19,111 nucleotides of DNA, from the NCBI GenBank assembly GCA_020024595.1, contig JAHHTO010000031.1:1-19111 (forward strand), written 5' to 3'. A program made the translations under genes and the position numbers. Under the pieces are notes generated by a model that had not been told where the DNA came from, made no database searches, and saw only the letters and a program-made list of their open reading frames with translations. The stretch comes from Schaedlerella sp. GTDB taxonomy: Bacteria > Bacillota > Clostridia > Lachnospirales > Lachnospiraceae. Position 1 is the stretch's first letter, and each line of letters opens with the position of its first letter. Below, piece by piece: positions 1 through 6,541 of this stretch.

Positions 1-122
1 GATTAGGGTACATTCCTCAAAATTCTTCAAAAGAAATGATAGCTGTTGAGGGAATGCGTTTTCAAATCGAAGAAATGGAAGATAAACGAATAGAAAAGGT
101 GCTGTTAATCATCGAAAAGTAG
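1..122 (+). CDS. C-terminal fragment of a HlyC/CorC-family (CNNM-like) transporter-associated protein
   Basis: Only the last 39 codons are in the window, read in the frame beginning at base 3 and ending in TAG at 120-122. The peptide starts LGYIPQNSSKEM and ends with an Arg-Ile-Glu-Lys-Val stretch followed by three more hydrophobic residues. This is the usual pattern of the CorC_HlyC C-terminal domain: a leucine-glycine-x-[IL]-P start, a 'V-x-G-x-x-F-x-[VI]' strand, and a terminal arginine-rich 'R-I-x-x-V' strand. In full-length family members this domain follows a DUF21 membrane domain and two CBS domains, and the proteins are linked to magnesium/cobalt efflux or hemolysin-like phenotypes. 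No terminator follows before the next promoter. The assignment rests on a short tail and is moderate. Confidence 0.6.
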   Translation, partial: LGYIPQNSSKEMIAVEGMRFQIEEMEDKRIEKVLLIIEK

Positions 123-144
123 AGTAGAAGGAAAAGAAAACCAC

Positions 145-173
145 TTGAAAAAGAACAAATGTTCCGTTATAAT
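145..173 (+). promoter_or_regulatory. Sigma-A-type promoter of the polymerase operon
   Basis: A -35 hexamer TTGAAA (145-150) and a perfect -10 TATAAT (168-173) are separated by 17 bases. Transcription would start near 180, about 84 bases before the polymerase start codon. A LexA-like box lies inside the spacer and a second one begins at about +1, so repressor binding would directly block polymerase. Confidence 0.8.
153..164 (+). promoter_or_regulatory. LexA (SOS) box 1, inside the promoter spacer
   Basis: GAAC-AAAT-GTTC is a perfect GAAC-N4-GTTC inverted repeat, the core of the Firmicutes LexA (DinR) operator. It sits between the -35 and -10 elements of a promoter that drives an error-prone polymerase gene, the type of gene LexA controls. 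The flanking bases (A before, C after) depart from the fuller CGAAC...GTTCG form. Confidence 0.75.
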
Positions 174-180
174 AAAAAAG

Positions 181-194
181 CAAACATATGTTTG
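181..194 (+). promoter_or_regulatory. LexA-like (SOS) box 2, at the predicted transcription start
   Basis: CAAACATATGTTTG is a perfect 14-bp palindrome with the C-[GA]-AAC-N4-GTT-[CT]-G arrangement. It differs from the Bacillus LexA consensus only by G-to-A in each half-site. Its centre is 29 bp downstream of the centre of box 1, close to three helical turns, so two dimers could bind on nearly the same face. Confidence 0.6.
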
Positions 195-263
195 TGTTAA
201 GGTTCTGAAATCGGGAAATCGATGCAAAATTTAGACGAACGATGAAAGAGGGAGAACGGATAA

Positions 264-1793
264 ATGGAACATGAAAATCACACATATATTGCAATTGATT
301 TAAAGTCGTTTTATGCTTCTGTGGAATGTGTGGAACGTGGCCTGGATCCTATGGAAACGAATCTTGTCGTTGCAGATGTCTCACGCACAGAGAAGACGAT
401 TTGTCTGGCAGTTTCTCCTTCGCTGAAGTCTTATGGAATTTCTGGAAGGGCCAGGTTGTTTGAAGTTGTACAGAAGGTAAGAGAAGTGAATGCAGAGCGA
501 ATCCGACATGTACCAGAACGAAAGTTTGCCGGAAAGTCTTGGTATGTTCCAGATTTGGATAAGTCTGCGAATCTGGAACTGGATTATATTGTTGCAGCAC
601 CGAGAATGGGACTTTATCTGGAATACAGTACAAAGGTTTATGAGGTTTATCTAAAATATATTGCACCGGAAGATATGCACGTTTATTCCATTGATGAGAT
701 TTTTATGGATGTAACACAATATCTGAATACATATCGGTTAAATGCAAGGGAACTGGCAGGCAGGATCATACAGGATGTGTTTCGGGCAACGGGAATTACC
801 GCAACAGCGGGAATCGGAACGAATCTTTATCTTTGTAAGACGGCAATGGATATTGTTGCAAAGCATATTCCTCCAGATCAATATGGGGTGAGAATTGCAA
901 AGCTGGATGAGAAAATGTACAGGAAATTGTTGTGGAGTCATCAGCCGATCACAGATTTCTGGAGAGTTGGGAGAGGATATGCAAAAAAGCTGGCGGAGCA
1001 TGGACTCTATACGATGGGAGATGTGGCAAAATGCTCAATCGGGGAGCTTGATGACTATCATAACGAAGAATTATTGTATAAACTTTTCGGTATTAATGCA
1101 GAATTGCTGATCGATCATGCATGGGGATGGGAACCTTGTACCATGGCGGATATTAAAGCGTATAAGCCAGACACGAACAGCATTGGATCTGGTCAGGTAC
1201 TACAGTCCCCGTATCGTTTTGAAAAAGGACGATTGATCGTACAGGAGATGATAGATCTGCTTGTACTGGAACTTGTGGATAAACGGCTTGTAACAGACCA
1301 GGTTGTGTTGACGGTCGGATATGATATGGAGAATCTGTCCCATCCAGAGGGAGGGAGAGTTTATCAAGGGGCGGTAACAACTGACAGTTACGGACGTAGA
1401 ATTCCAAAGCCTGCACATGGAACAGTCAATTTGGAAAGAAAGACCTCTTCTACCAAGCAGATTATGGATGCGGTGCTAAAGTTGTATGACAAGATTGTAA
1501 ATCCGTATTTCACCATCAGAAGAGTCTATCTGTCAGCAAATCATGTGGTAGATGAACATGCGGTGAATGAGGAGGACAGATATGAGCAACTGAATTTATT
1601 TACAGATTATGAAAGTGTACACCGGGAACAGGAACATGAAAGAAAAGAAGAGGAAAGAGAACGCAGTATTCAGCAGGCGGTTCTTAACATCAAGAAGCGA
1701 TACGGAAAGAATGCAATTTTAAAAGGAATGAATTTGCTAGAAGGCGCAATGACAATCGAAAGGAATGGACAAATTGGAGGACATAAAGCTTGA
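264..1793 (+). CDS. Y-family (UmuC/Pol V-like) translesion DNA polymerase
   Basis: A 509-residue error-prone DNA polymerase that would copy past damaged template bases. Visible features are the N-terminal palm motif with metal-binding Asp12 and the FY pair at 16-17 (steric gate region), and the catalytic SIDE motif at 142-145 (Asp144, Glu145). A helix-hairpin-helix-like stretch near 233-255 (WRVGRGYAKKLAEHGL) and the little-finger domain follow. QLNLF at 442-446 is a good beta-clamp-binding motif. The charged 450-470 segment and the Arg-Tyr-Gly-Lys-Asn ending resemble the UvrX/YqjW branch of Firmicutes UmuC-like enzymes rather than DinB. The start has a GGGAGAA site upstream. It is the first gene of an SOS-type operon and its 3' end overlaps the YolD-like gene by 29 bp. 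Whether it needs accessory proteins, as E. coli Pol V does, cannot be seen. Confidence 0.93.
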   Translation: MEHENHTYIAIDLKSFYASVECVERGLDPMETNLVVADVSRTEKTICLAVSPSLKSYGISGRARLFEVVQKVREVNAERIRHVPERKFAGKSWYVPDLDKSANLELDYIVAAPRMGLYLEYSTKVYEVYLKYIAPEDMHVYSIDEIFMDVTQYLNTYRLNARELAGRIIQDVFRATGITATAGIGTNLYLCKTAMDIVAKHIPPDQYGVRIAKLDEKMYRKLLWSHQPITDFWRVGRGYAKKLAEHGLYTMGDVAKCSIGELDDYHNEELLYKLFGINAELLIDHAWGWEPCTMADIKAYKPDTNSIGSGQVLQSPYRFEKGRLIVQEMIDLLVLELVDKRLVTDQVVLTVGYDMENLSHPEGGRVYQGAVTTDSYGRRIPKPAHGTVNLERKTSSTKQIMDAVLKLYDKIVNPYFTIRRVYLSANHVVDEHAVNEEDRYEQLNLFTDYESVHREQEHERKEEERERSIQQAVLNIKKRYGKNAILKGMNLLEGAMTIERNGQIGGHKA

Positions 1794-1995
1794 TATTACC
1801 AGGAATCGATATGGTGCGATTCTCAACCTGCCTCATCCATCCTCACGGAATCATCCACGGATGGCTGTGAGGGATCGGGCAGCGCAGTTTGCACCGTTTG
1901 CGGCGTTGAATGGATTTGAAGCAGCAATACAAAAGACAGAAAAGAAGCATGAAACCCTCTTCTTATCTGATGAAAATAATGCTACAATAAGATAG
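1765..1995 (+). CDS. Small YolD-like protein, partner of the Y-family polymerase
   Basis: A 76-residue protein overlapping the end of the polymerase gene in another frame. The segment ILNLPHPSS, then RMAVRDRAAQFAPFAAL, fits the Clostridia YolD-like small proteins that recur directly after UmuC/UvrX-type polymerases: basic-acidic RDRAAQF, then PFAAL[NT]G. YolD/UvrX pairing suggests a UmuD-like accessory role in translesion synthesis, but the biochemistry is not settled and that role is inference. The start is uncertain. ATG at 1765 has only AAAGGA immediately before it, whereas a GGAGGA at 1776-1781 has no in-frame ATG at good spacing. The homologous core begins around codon 15, so a slightly shorter product is possible. 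Translational coupling to the polymerase is likely. Confidence 0.75.
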   Translation: MDKLEDIKLDITRNRYGAILNLPHPSSRNHPRMAVRDRAAQFAPFAALNGFEAAIQKTEKKHETLFLSDENNATIR

Positions 1996-2028
1996 TATGG
2001 AAAGAAAAAGAACAGGAGAACAATAAGG

Positions 2029-2538
2029 ATGCAGAGAATTGCAAAGTTTCACAAGGTGACTGAAGCACAGTTTCAGAGAGACTGGATCGATACTTTTGGA
2101 GAAAATGGAGAGGATATTCATGCGATATATGAGGCGATCAGGCTGCCGAGGAGAGCAACAGCAGGTTCGGCCGGATATGATTTTTATGTTCCGATCGATG
2201 TGATATTAAAGCCGGGAGAAACAATTAAGATTCCGACAGGTGTTCGTGTAGAAATGCAAAACAACTGGGTGTTGAAGTGTTATCCTCGTAGCGGACTTGG
2301 CTTTAAGTACCGTCTTCAGCTTAATAATACAGTAGGAATTATTGACAGTGACTATTTTTATTCTGATAATGAAGGACATGTGTTTGCAAAGATTACCAAC
2401 GACAGCAATGAGTCGAAGACAGTCGAGATAAAAGCAGGATCTGGTTTTATGCAGGGGATTTTTGTAGAGTATGGAATTACTGTGGATGATGACGTGACAG
2501 ATGTTCGGAATGGTGGCTTTGGAAGTACGACAAAGTAA
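2029..2538 (+). CDS. dut: dUTP diphosphatase (dUTPase), trimeric type
   Basis: Hydrolyses dUTP to dUMP and pyrophosphate, keeping uracil out of DNA and feeding dTMP synthesis. The five family motifs are present in order in the 169 residues: AGYDF (48-52), PRSGLGFK (86-93), NTVGIIDSDY (100-109) with the likely catalytic Asp106, GSGFMQGIF (137-145), and the C-terminal glycine-rich arm RNGGFGSTTK (160-169). There is a leader of about 38 residues before motif 1 and a short insertion after motif 3, so it is slightly longer than a minimal dUTPase. A ribosome site AGGAGAA lies 8-9 bases before the ATG. It follows the YolD-like gene by 33 bases with no terminator between, so it probably belongs to the same SOS-controlled transcript. 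Confidence 0.92.
   Translation: MQRIAKFHKVTEAQFQRDWIDTFGENGEDIHAIYEAIRLPRRATAGSAGYDFYVPIDVILKPGETIKIPTGVRVEMQNNWVLKCYPRSGLGFKYRLQLNNTVGIIDSDYFYSDNEGHVFAKITNDSNESKTVEIKAGSGFMQGIFVEYGITVDDDVTDVRNGGFGSTTK
2508..2537 (+). promoter_or_regulatory. Candidate sporulation (sigma-G-like) promoter for the SpoVAF-like gene
   Basis: GAATG (2508-2512) matches the sigma-F/G -35 pattern. After exactly 18 bases comes CAAAGTA (2531-2537), which matches the sigma-G -10 pattern (CATnnTA type) at the outer positions but not at the third. It lies in the last codons of dut. It is plausible because spoVA-class genes are forespore genes in Bacillus, but the -10 match is imperfect. Confidence 0.3.
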
Positions 2539-2569
2539 ATACAGGAATAATTTCTAAATGAACAGAGAA

Positions 2570-2608
2570 CACTATCCATGATCAAAGTGAGTGATTGAAA
2601 GGATAGTG
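2570..2608 (+). promoter_or_regulatory. Hairpin that could cover the ribosome site of the SpoVAF-like gene
   Basis: CACTATCC (2570-2577) pairs perfectly with GGATAGTG (2601-2608), with a small inner ATCA/TGAT stem. The 3' arm overlaps the AAAGGA ribosome site of the gene starting at 2614. The run after the stem is only TTTT, so it is a weak terminator at best and may instead dampen translation from read-through dut transcripts. Confidence 0.4.
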
Positions 2609-2613
2609 GTTTT

Positions 2614-3981
2614 ATGATAAAAAAGAATGAAAAGAAGGTTGGTCCATCATTTGAAGAAAATATTGCTTATGTGGAGCAGAGCCTTCCAGTACAGAAAAGT
2701 TTTGACATTGTGCGCCGGGATATGGAAATTGGTGGAAAAGAAGCAACCCTTTTTTTTATCGATGGATTTACCAAGGATGAAGCTATGTTAAAGATTATGG
2801 ATTCTTTTTTTGGAGTTCAGGCGGAAGACATGCCGGAAGATGCGACAACTTTTGTCAAGCGACATATTCCGTATGTAGAGGTAGATGTAATTCAAAGTTT
2901 TGATGAAGTGTTTCGAAACTTACTTTCTGGAGTGACGTGTCTGTTTATCAGTGGGTATGAAGTATGTATTGCAATTGATTGCCGAACATATCCTGCCCGA
3001 AGCGTGGATGAACCATATAAGGATAAATCGCTGCGTGGATCCAGAGATGGGTTTGTGGAGACAATTGTGTTTAATACGGCATTGATACGACGTCGTATCC
3101 GGGATACACATCTGGTGATGGAGATGGTAGAGGCTGGTCAGGTTTCAAGGACAGACATTGCAATTTGTTATATGCAAGATCGGGTAGATAAAGCATTGCT
3201 AGAGAATTTGATGAAACGGATTGAAGCACTGCGGGTAGAGGATCTGCGGATGAATCAGCAGAGTCTTGCGGAGGCATTATTTAAACGAAAATGGTTCAAT
3301 CCTTTTCCAAAATTTAAATTTACAGAACGTCCGGATACAGCAGCAGCCTGTTTATTAGAAGGAAAAGTAGTAATTCTTGTAGATAATTCCCCCTCAGCAA
3401 TGATACTTCCGACATCAATTCTGGATATGGTAGAAGAAGCGAATGATTATTATTTTCCTACAATCACAGGGGTATACCTGAAAGTTTCCCGAGCATTGAT
3501 TACGATCGGAACGATCTTTCTGACTCCGATTTATCTGCTGTTTATGCAAAATATGGATTGGATACCAGATATGTTCCGGTTTGCGATTATACAGGAACCA
3601 GTTTATGTGCCACTGATTTATCAATTTCTCATTTTGGAGCTTGCCATTGACGGACTTCGACTGGCTGCGATGAACACACCAAGTATGCTCAGTACTCCGC
3701 TTAGTGTGATTGCAGGACTTGTGCTGGGAGAATTTTCGGTATCTTCCGGATGGTTTAATTCTGAGATTATGTTAGGAATGGCATTTGTTGCAGTGGCGAA
3801 TTATACACAGCCGAATTTTGAATTGGGGTATGCATTGAAATTTATGCGTCTGCTGCTTTTAATCCTGACAGCATGTTTCAATGGTATCGGATTTGCGGCA
3901 GGATGTGTATTGGTCATATGCTTTTTGGCATTTAATAAAACATTGTCAGGAAGGAATTACTTGAATGTGAAGTTAAATTAG
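2614..3981 (+). CDS. spoVAF: GerA-family spore membrane protein, SpoVAF-like
   Basis: A 455-residue member of the GerA/SpoVAF family, inner spore membrane proteins of nutrient germination and dipicolinate channel complexes. The N-terminal 260 or so residues are soluble and contain the family stretch GFVETIVFNTALIRRRI near 150-170. The C-terminal part is membrane-embedded, with about five hydrophobic segments and the conserved PTSIL and MNTPSMLSTPLS motifs. The short N-terminus beginning FEENIAYVEQSL and the solitary position, with no gerB or gerC neighbours, fit SpoVAF better than a GerAA receptor subunit. The gene symbol is therefore a best guess within the family. The AAAGGA ribosome site overlaps a hairpin, and a sigma-G-like promoter may lie in the end of dut. 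It implies that the host forms endospores. Confidence 0.85.
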   Translation: MIKKNEKKVGPSFEENIAYVEQSLPVQKSFDIVRRDMEIGGKEATLFFIDGFTKDEAMLKIMDSFFGVQAEDMPEDATTFVKRHIPYVEVDVIQSFDEVFRNLLSGVTCLFISGYEVCIAIDCRTYPARSVDEPYKDKSLRGSRDGFVETIVFNTALIRRRIRDTHLVMEMVEAGQVSRTDIAICYMQDRVDKALLENLMKRIEALRVEDLRMNQQSLAEALFKRKWFNPFPKFKFTERPDTAAACLLEGKVVILVDNSPSAMILPTSILDMVEEANDYYFPTITGVYLKVSRALITIGTIFLTPIYLLFMQNMDWIPDMFRFAIIQEPVYVPLIYQFLILELAIDGLRLAAMNTPSMLSTPLSVIAGLVLGEFSVSSGWFNSEIMLGMAFVAVANYTQPNFELGYALKFMRLLLLILTACFNGIGFAAGCVLVICFLAFNKTLSGRNYLNVKLN

Positions 3982-4024
3982 AATTGTGAAAATTTTTTGA
4001 AAAGACTTTTTTTAAAAAAATTTG

Positions 4025-4033
4025 TGATATACT
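4025..4033 (+). promoter_or_regulatory. Extended -10 promoter for the MATE gene
   Basis: TGA-TATACT (4025-4033) has the TG extension one base before a good -10 hexamer. There is no convincing -35 at 17 bases; the nearest TTGAAA (3997-4002) is 25 bases away. Transcription would start near 4040, leaving a leader of about 125 bases. Confidence 0.5.
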
Positions 4034-4044
4034 TATAGAAATAG

Positions 4045-4138
4045 AGCAGAATTAGACTGAAATGTTAAGATGATCTGCTTGAAACAGTTGAGAGTAAGCA
4101 GCGATTTTCTTAAAAAGGAGAATCAGCTGCTGCTTTTT
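4045..4138 (+). promoter_or_regulatory. Attenuator-like leader of the MATE gene
   Basis: Four segments can pair in competing ways: segment 1 AGCAGA (4045-4050), segment 2 TCTGCTT (4074-4080), segment 3 AAGCAGC (4096-4102), segment 4 GCTGCT (4126-4131). Pairs 1:2 and 3:4 are compatible, while 2:3 (CTGCTT with AAGCAG) would break both. The 3:4 hairpin is long: AGCAGC plus GATTTTCTT pair with AGGAGAATC and GCTGCT around an AAAA loop with one bulged A. It is followed by CTTTTTC (4133-4139), as in a terminator. This is the classic terminator/antiterminator layout. No known riboswitch class was recognised. Confidence 0.45.
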
Positions 4139-4171
4139 CGGATAAAGGAAAGGAAAATGGGAGAATGGTGA
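4070..4171 (+). other. Possible 33-codon upstream ORF overlapping the MATE start
   Basis: An ATG at 4070 opens a frame that begins MICLKQLRVS and runs through the leader hairpin to TGA at 4169-4171. It thereby overlaps the MATE start codon at 4165. Ribosomes on it would melt segments 2 to 4 of the leader. No clear ribosome site precedes it, so it may be chance. Confidence 0.2.
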
Positions 4172-5538
4172 AAAACGACGAAAGACTTGGTACAGCTCCT
4201 TTGGGAAAATTGATGTTAAGCATGACACTTCCGACGGTTGCTGCCCAGATAATTAATGTGCTTTATAATATTGTGGACCGGATCTATATCGGTCATATTG
4301 AAGGATACGGACAACTGGCGCTGACAGGGGTCGGAGTAACATTCCCGATACTTATGATTATTTCTGCATTTAGTGCATTTGCCGGAATGGGAGGAGCACC
4401 GCTGGCATCTATTCAGCTTGGAAAAAAGGAGTATAAAAAAGCAGAGGAGATTCTGGGAGCTTCTGTTGCGATGCTTCTGTTCTTCTCCATTGTTCTGACA
4501 ATATTATTTTCAATATTCAAAAGCCCGATATTGTATGCATTTGGTGCCAGTGAAAATACGATCGTATATGCGCAACAGTACATTACGATTTATCTGATGG
4601 GAACAGTTTTTGTACAATTTGCGCTAGGTCTGAATACTTACATAAGCGGGCAGGGAAATGCAAAGATTGCAATGTTTTCTGTTCTGATTGGAGCGATTAT
4701 CAATATCATTCTTGACCCGGTATTTATTTTCGGGTTTAAGATGGGAGTTCGAGGTGCCGCACTTGCAACGATTATTTCTCAGGCTCTTAGCGCTATTTGG
4801 GTTGTGCGTTTTCTGACTTCGGAAAAAAGTATTATCCGTATTCGCAGAGAATATATTTGTTTTAATAAAAGTATCATCAAAAATATCGCATCACTGGGAA
4901 TTTCTCCGTTTATTATGCAGAGTACAGAAAGCCTGGTAATGATCACTCTGAACACGGGGCTGCAGAAATATGGTGGAGATCTGTATGTGGGAACAATGTC
5001 GATCATGACCAGTGTCATGCAGCTGATTACAATTCCGACACAGGGGATTTCCCAGGGAGTTCAGCCGATTATGAGTTATAATTACGGGGCGGGTAATATG
5101 AAACGTGTGAAAGGAGCATTTATCCGTATGGTGGCAGTCTGCCTGACAGTAACTTTGATTTTTGCCGGTCTGGCAGTGATGAGACCAGAATTTTATGTTC
5201 CGCTGTTTAGTAATGATGAAGAACTGATTGCCTTGACTTGTCGGTATATGCCGATTTATTTTCTAGGTATTACGATATTTGGAATTCAGATGGGGTGTCA
5301 GACTACATTTCTGGCGCTGGGACAGGCAAAGATTTCACTTATCATTGCGTTGCTTAGAAAAGTGATTCTTTTGATTCCACTTGCGATTATTTTTCCTAAA
5401 TTCATGGGAGTTGTCGGAATCTACCGGGCAGAGCCGGTGGCAGATGTTACATCCGTAACGGTTTCTGTCATATTGTTTATTGTGACAGCAAGAAAGATTT
5501 TGCGTAATGAGAAAAAAAGTGATATGATAAAGCAGTAA
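4165..5538 (+). CDS. MATE-family efflux transporter
   Basis: A 457-residue polytopic inner-membrane protein with about 12 hydrophobic segments in two homologous halves. It belongs to the MATE (multidrug and toxic compound extrusion) family, which exports cationic or amphipathic compounds using a sodium or proton gradient. Family marks include the N-terminal PLGKLMLSMTLP, the VDRIYIGHIEG loop after helix 1 (the common V-D-x-x-[FY]-[VI]-G-x pattern), and the TIPTQGISQGVQPIMSYNYGAG stretch starting the second half, where most MATE proteins have Q-P-[IL]-x-x-[YF]-N-[YF]-G-A. Start choice: ATG 4165, after purine-rich AGGAAAATGGGAG. The substrate cannot be told from sequence. It has its own promoter and an attenuator-like leader, suggesting inducible expression. 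DegV follows 36 bases later and may be co-transcribed. Confidence 0.92.
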   Translation: MVKNDERLGTAPLGKLMLSMTLPTVAAQIINVLYNIVDRIYIGHIEGYGQLALTGVGVTFPILMIISAFSAFAGMGGAPLASIQLGKKEYKKAEEILGASVAMLLFFSIVLTILFSIFKSPILYAFGASENTIVYAQQYITIYLMGTVFVQFALGLNTYISGQGNAKIAMFSVLIGAIINIILDPVFIFGFKMGVRGAALATIISQALSAIWVVRFLTSEKSIIRIRREYICFNKSIIKNIASLGISPFIMQSTESLVMITLNTGLQKYGGDLYVGTMSIMTSVMQLITIPTQGISQGVQPIMSYNYGAGNMKRVKGAFIRMVAVCLTVTLIFAGLAVMRPEFYVPLFSNDEELIALTCRYMPIYFLGITIFGIQMGCQTTFLALGQAKISLIIALLRKVILLIPLAIIFPKFMGVVGIYRAEPVADVTSVTVSVILFIVTARKILRNEKKSDMIKQ

Positions 5539-5574
5539 AAATAAATTTCACAGAAGAATGTGGAGGACAGGAGA

Positions 5575-6438
5575 ATGAGAGATTTCATCATCACAGTAAA
5601 CAGTACAGTAGATTTGCCAAAAGAATGGCTGCAAGAAAGAAATGTACCAGTGATTCCGCTAAAATATACAATTGATGGAGAAACTTATACAGATATGGAA
5701 GGGTTGGATGCAAAGGTTTTTTTTGCAAAGCTCCGGGATGGAAAGATGGCAACTACTTCTCAGATCAATCCAGAGGAAGCAAGGGAGTATCTGGAACCAT
5801 TTCTGAAAGAGGGAAAAGATATTCTCCACATTGGATTTTCTTCCGGATTGAGTGGAACATACAACAGTATGAGAATTGCAGCCGAAGAACTGAAAGAAGA
5901 ATATCCGGATGCAACGATTTATATTATTGATTCTTTGTGCGCATGTCTTGGAGAAGGTCTGTTGTTGTACTATGCACTGAAACAGAAAGAATCTGGAAAG
6001 AACATTGATGAAGTAGCGCAGTGGATAGAAGAGAATAAACTTCATATCTGTCATAATGTAACGGTAGATGATCTAAATCATCTGCATCGTGGTGGTCGAA
6101 TTTCCAAAGCAGCAGCAGTGGTTGGAACTGTGGTTCAGATTAAACCGATTATTCATATGGATAACAACGGATGCCTGCAGGTGGTTGGAAAAGAACGTGG
6201 ACGTAAGAAAGCATTGAACAAGATTGTGGATATGGCTGCAGAGCAGATTTCAGAATGGGAAAATGAAATTGCGATGATTACACATGGTGACTGTATTGAG
6301 GATGCAGAGTATGTAGCAAAACGGGTTCGGGAGAAGCTTGGGATCCAAGAAGTGTTAATTAATAACATTGGAACTGTAATCGGAAGTCATACAGGTCCAG
6401 GGGTTGTAGCAGTATTCGTAATGGGAAATCAAAGATAG
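5575..6438 (+). CDS. DegV-family fatty-acid-binding protein (FakB-like)
   Basis: A 287-residue soluble protein of the DegV family, whose members bind one fatty acid. Some (FakB) present it to the kinase FakA for incorporation of exogenous fatty acids into phospholipid. Motifs in order: NSTVDLP at 9-15, ATTSQ at 59-63 (the usual [PT]-TSQ loop), SSGLSGTYNS at 89-98, RGGRIS at 172-177 and GSHTGPG at 270-276 near the C-terminus. I chose ATG 5575 because GGAGG (5562-5566) lies 8 bases before it. The upstream in-frame GTG at 5560 has no ribosome site and would sit before that GGAGG. No fakA-like kinase is in the window. The gene ends at a strong terminator shared with the convergent symporter genes. 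Confidence 0.9.
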   Translation: MRDFIITVNSTVDLPKEWLQERNVPVIPLKYTIDGETYTDMEGLDAKVFFAKLRDGKMATTSQINPEEAREYLEPFLKEGKDILHIGFSSGLSGTYNSMRIAAEELKEEYPDATIYIIDSLCACLGEGLLLYYALKQKESGKNIDEVAQWIEENKLHICHNVTVDDLNHLHRGGRISKAAAVVGTVVQIKPIIHMDNNGCLQVVGKERGRKKALNKIVDMAAEQISEWENEIAMITHGDCIEDAEYVAKRVREKLGIQEVLINNIGTVIGSHTGPGVVAVFVMGNQR

Positions 6439-6458
6439 AATATATCGATTGATAAAAG

Positions 6459-6521
6459 AAAATGGAGTCAGATCAAACAAGTGATATATTAAAATCACTT
6501 GCCTGATCTGACTCCATTTTT
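6459..6521. terminator. Bidirectional terminator between the DegV gene and the NSS genes
   Basis: A 17-bp perfect stem (6459-6475 with 6504-6520) with an AAAATGG base and a nested 8-bp stem (CAAGTGAT 6478-6485 with ATCACTTG 6494-6501). T-runs follow on both strands, so it can end the plus-strand DegV transcript and the minus-strand symporter transcript. Confidence 0.9.
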
Positions 6522-6541
6522 GAATCAATATCTAGATTCGA

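Noticed and set aside
5560..5574. GTG start of the DegV gene at 5560
   Set aside because: No ribosome site precedes it, and GGAGG would fall inside the coding sequence. ATG 5575 has correct spacing and matches the usual DegV start.
5659..6054. Minus-strand 131-codon frame inside the DegV gene
   Set aside because: Shadow frame with low-complexity Phe/Ile-rich translation and no ribosome site, antisense to a clearly coding gene.
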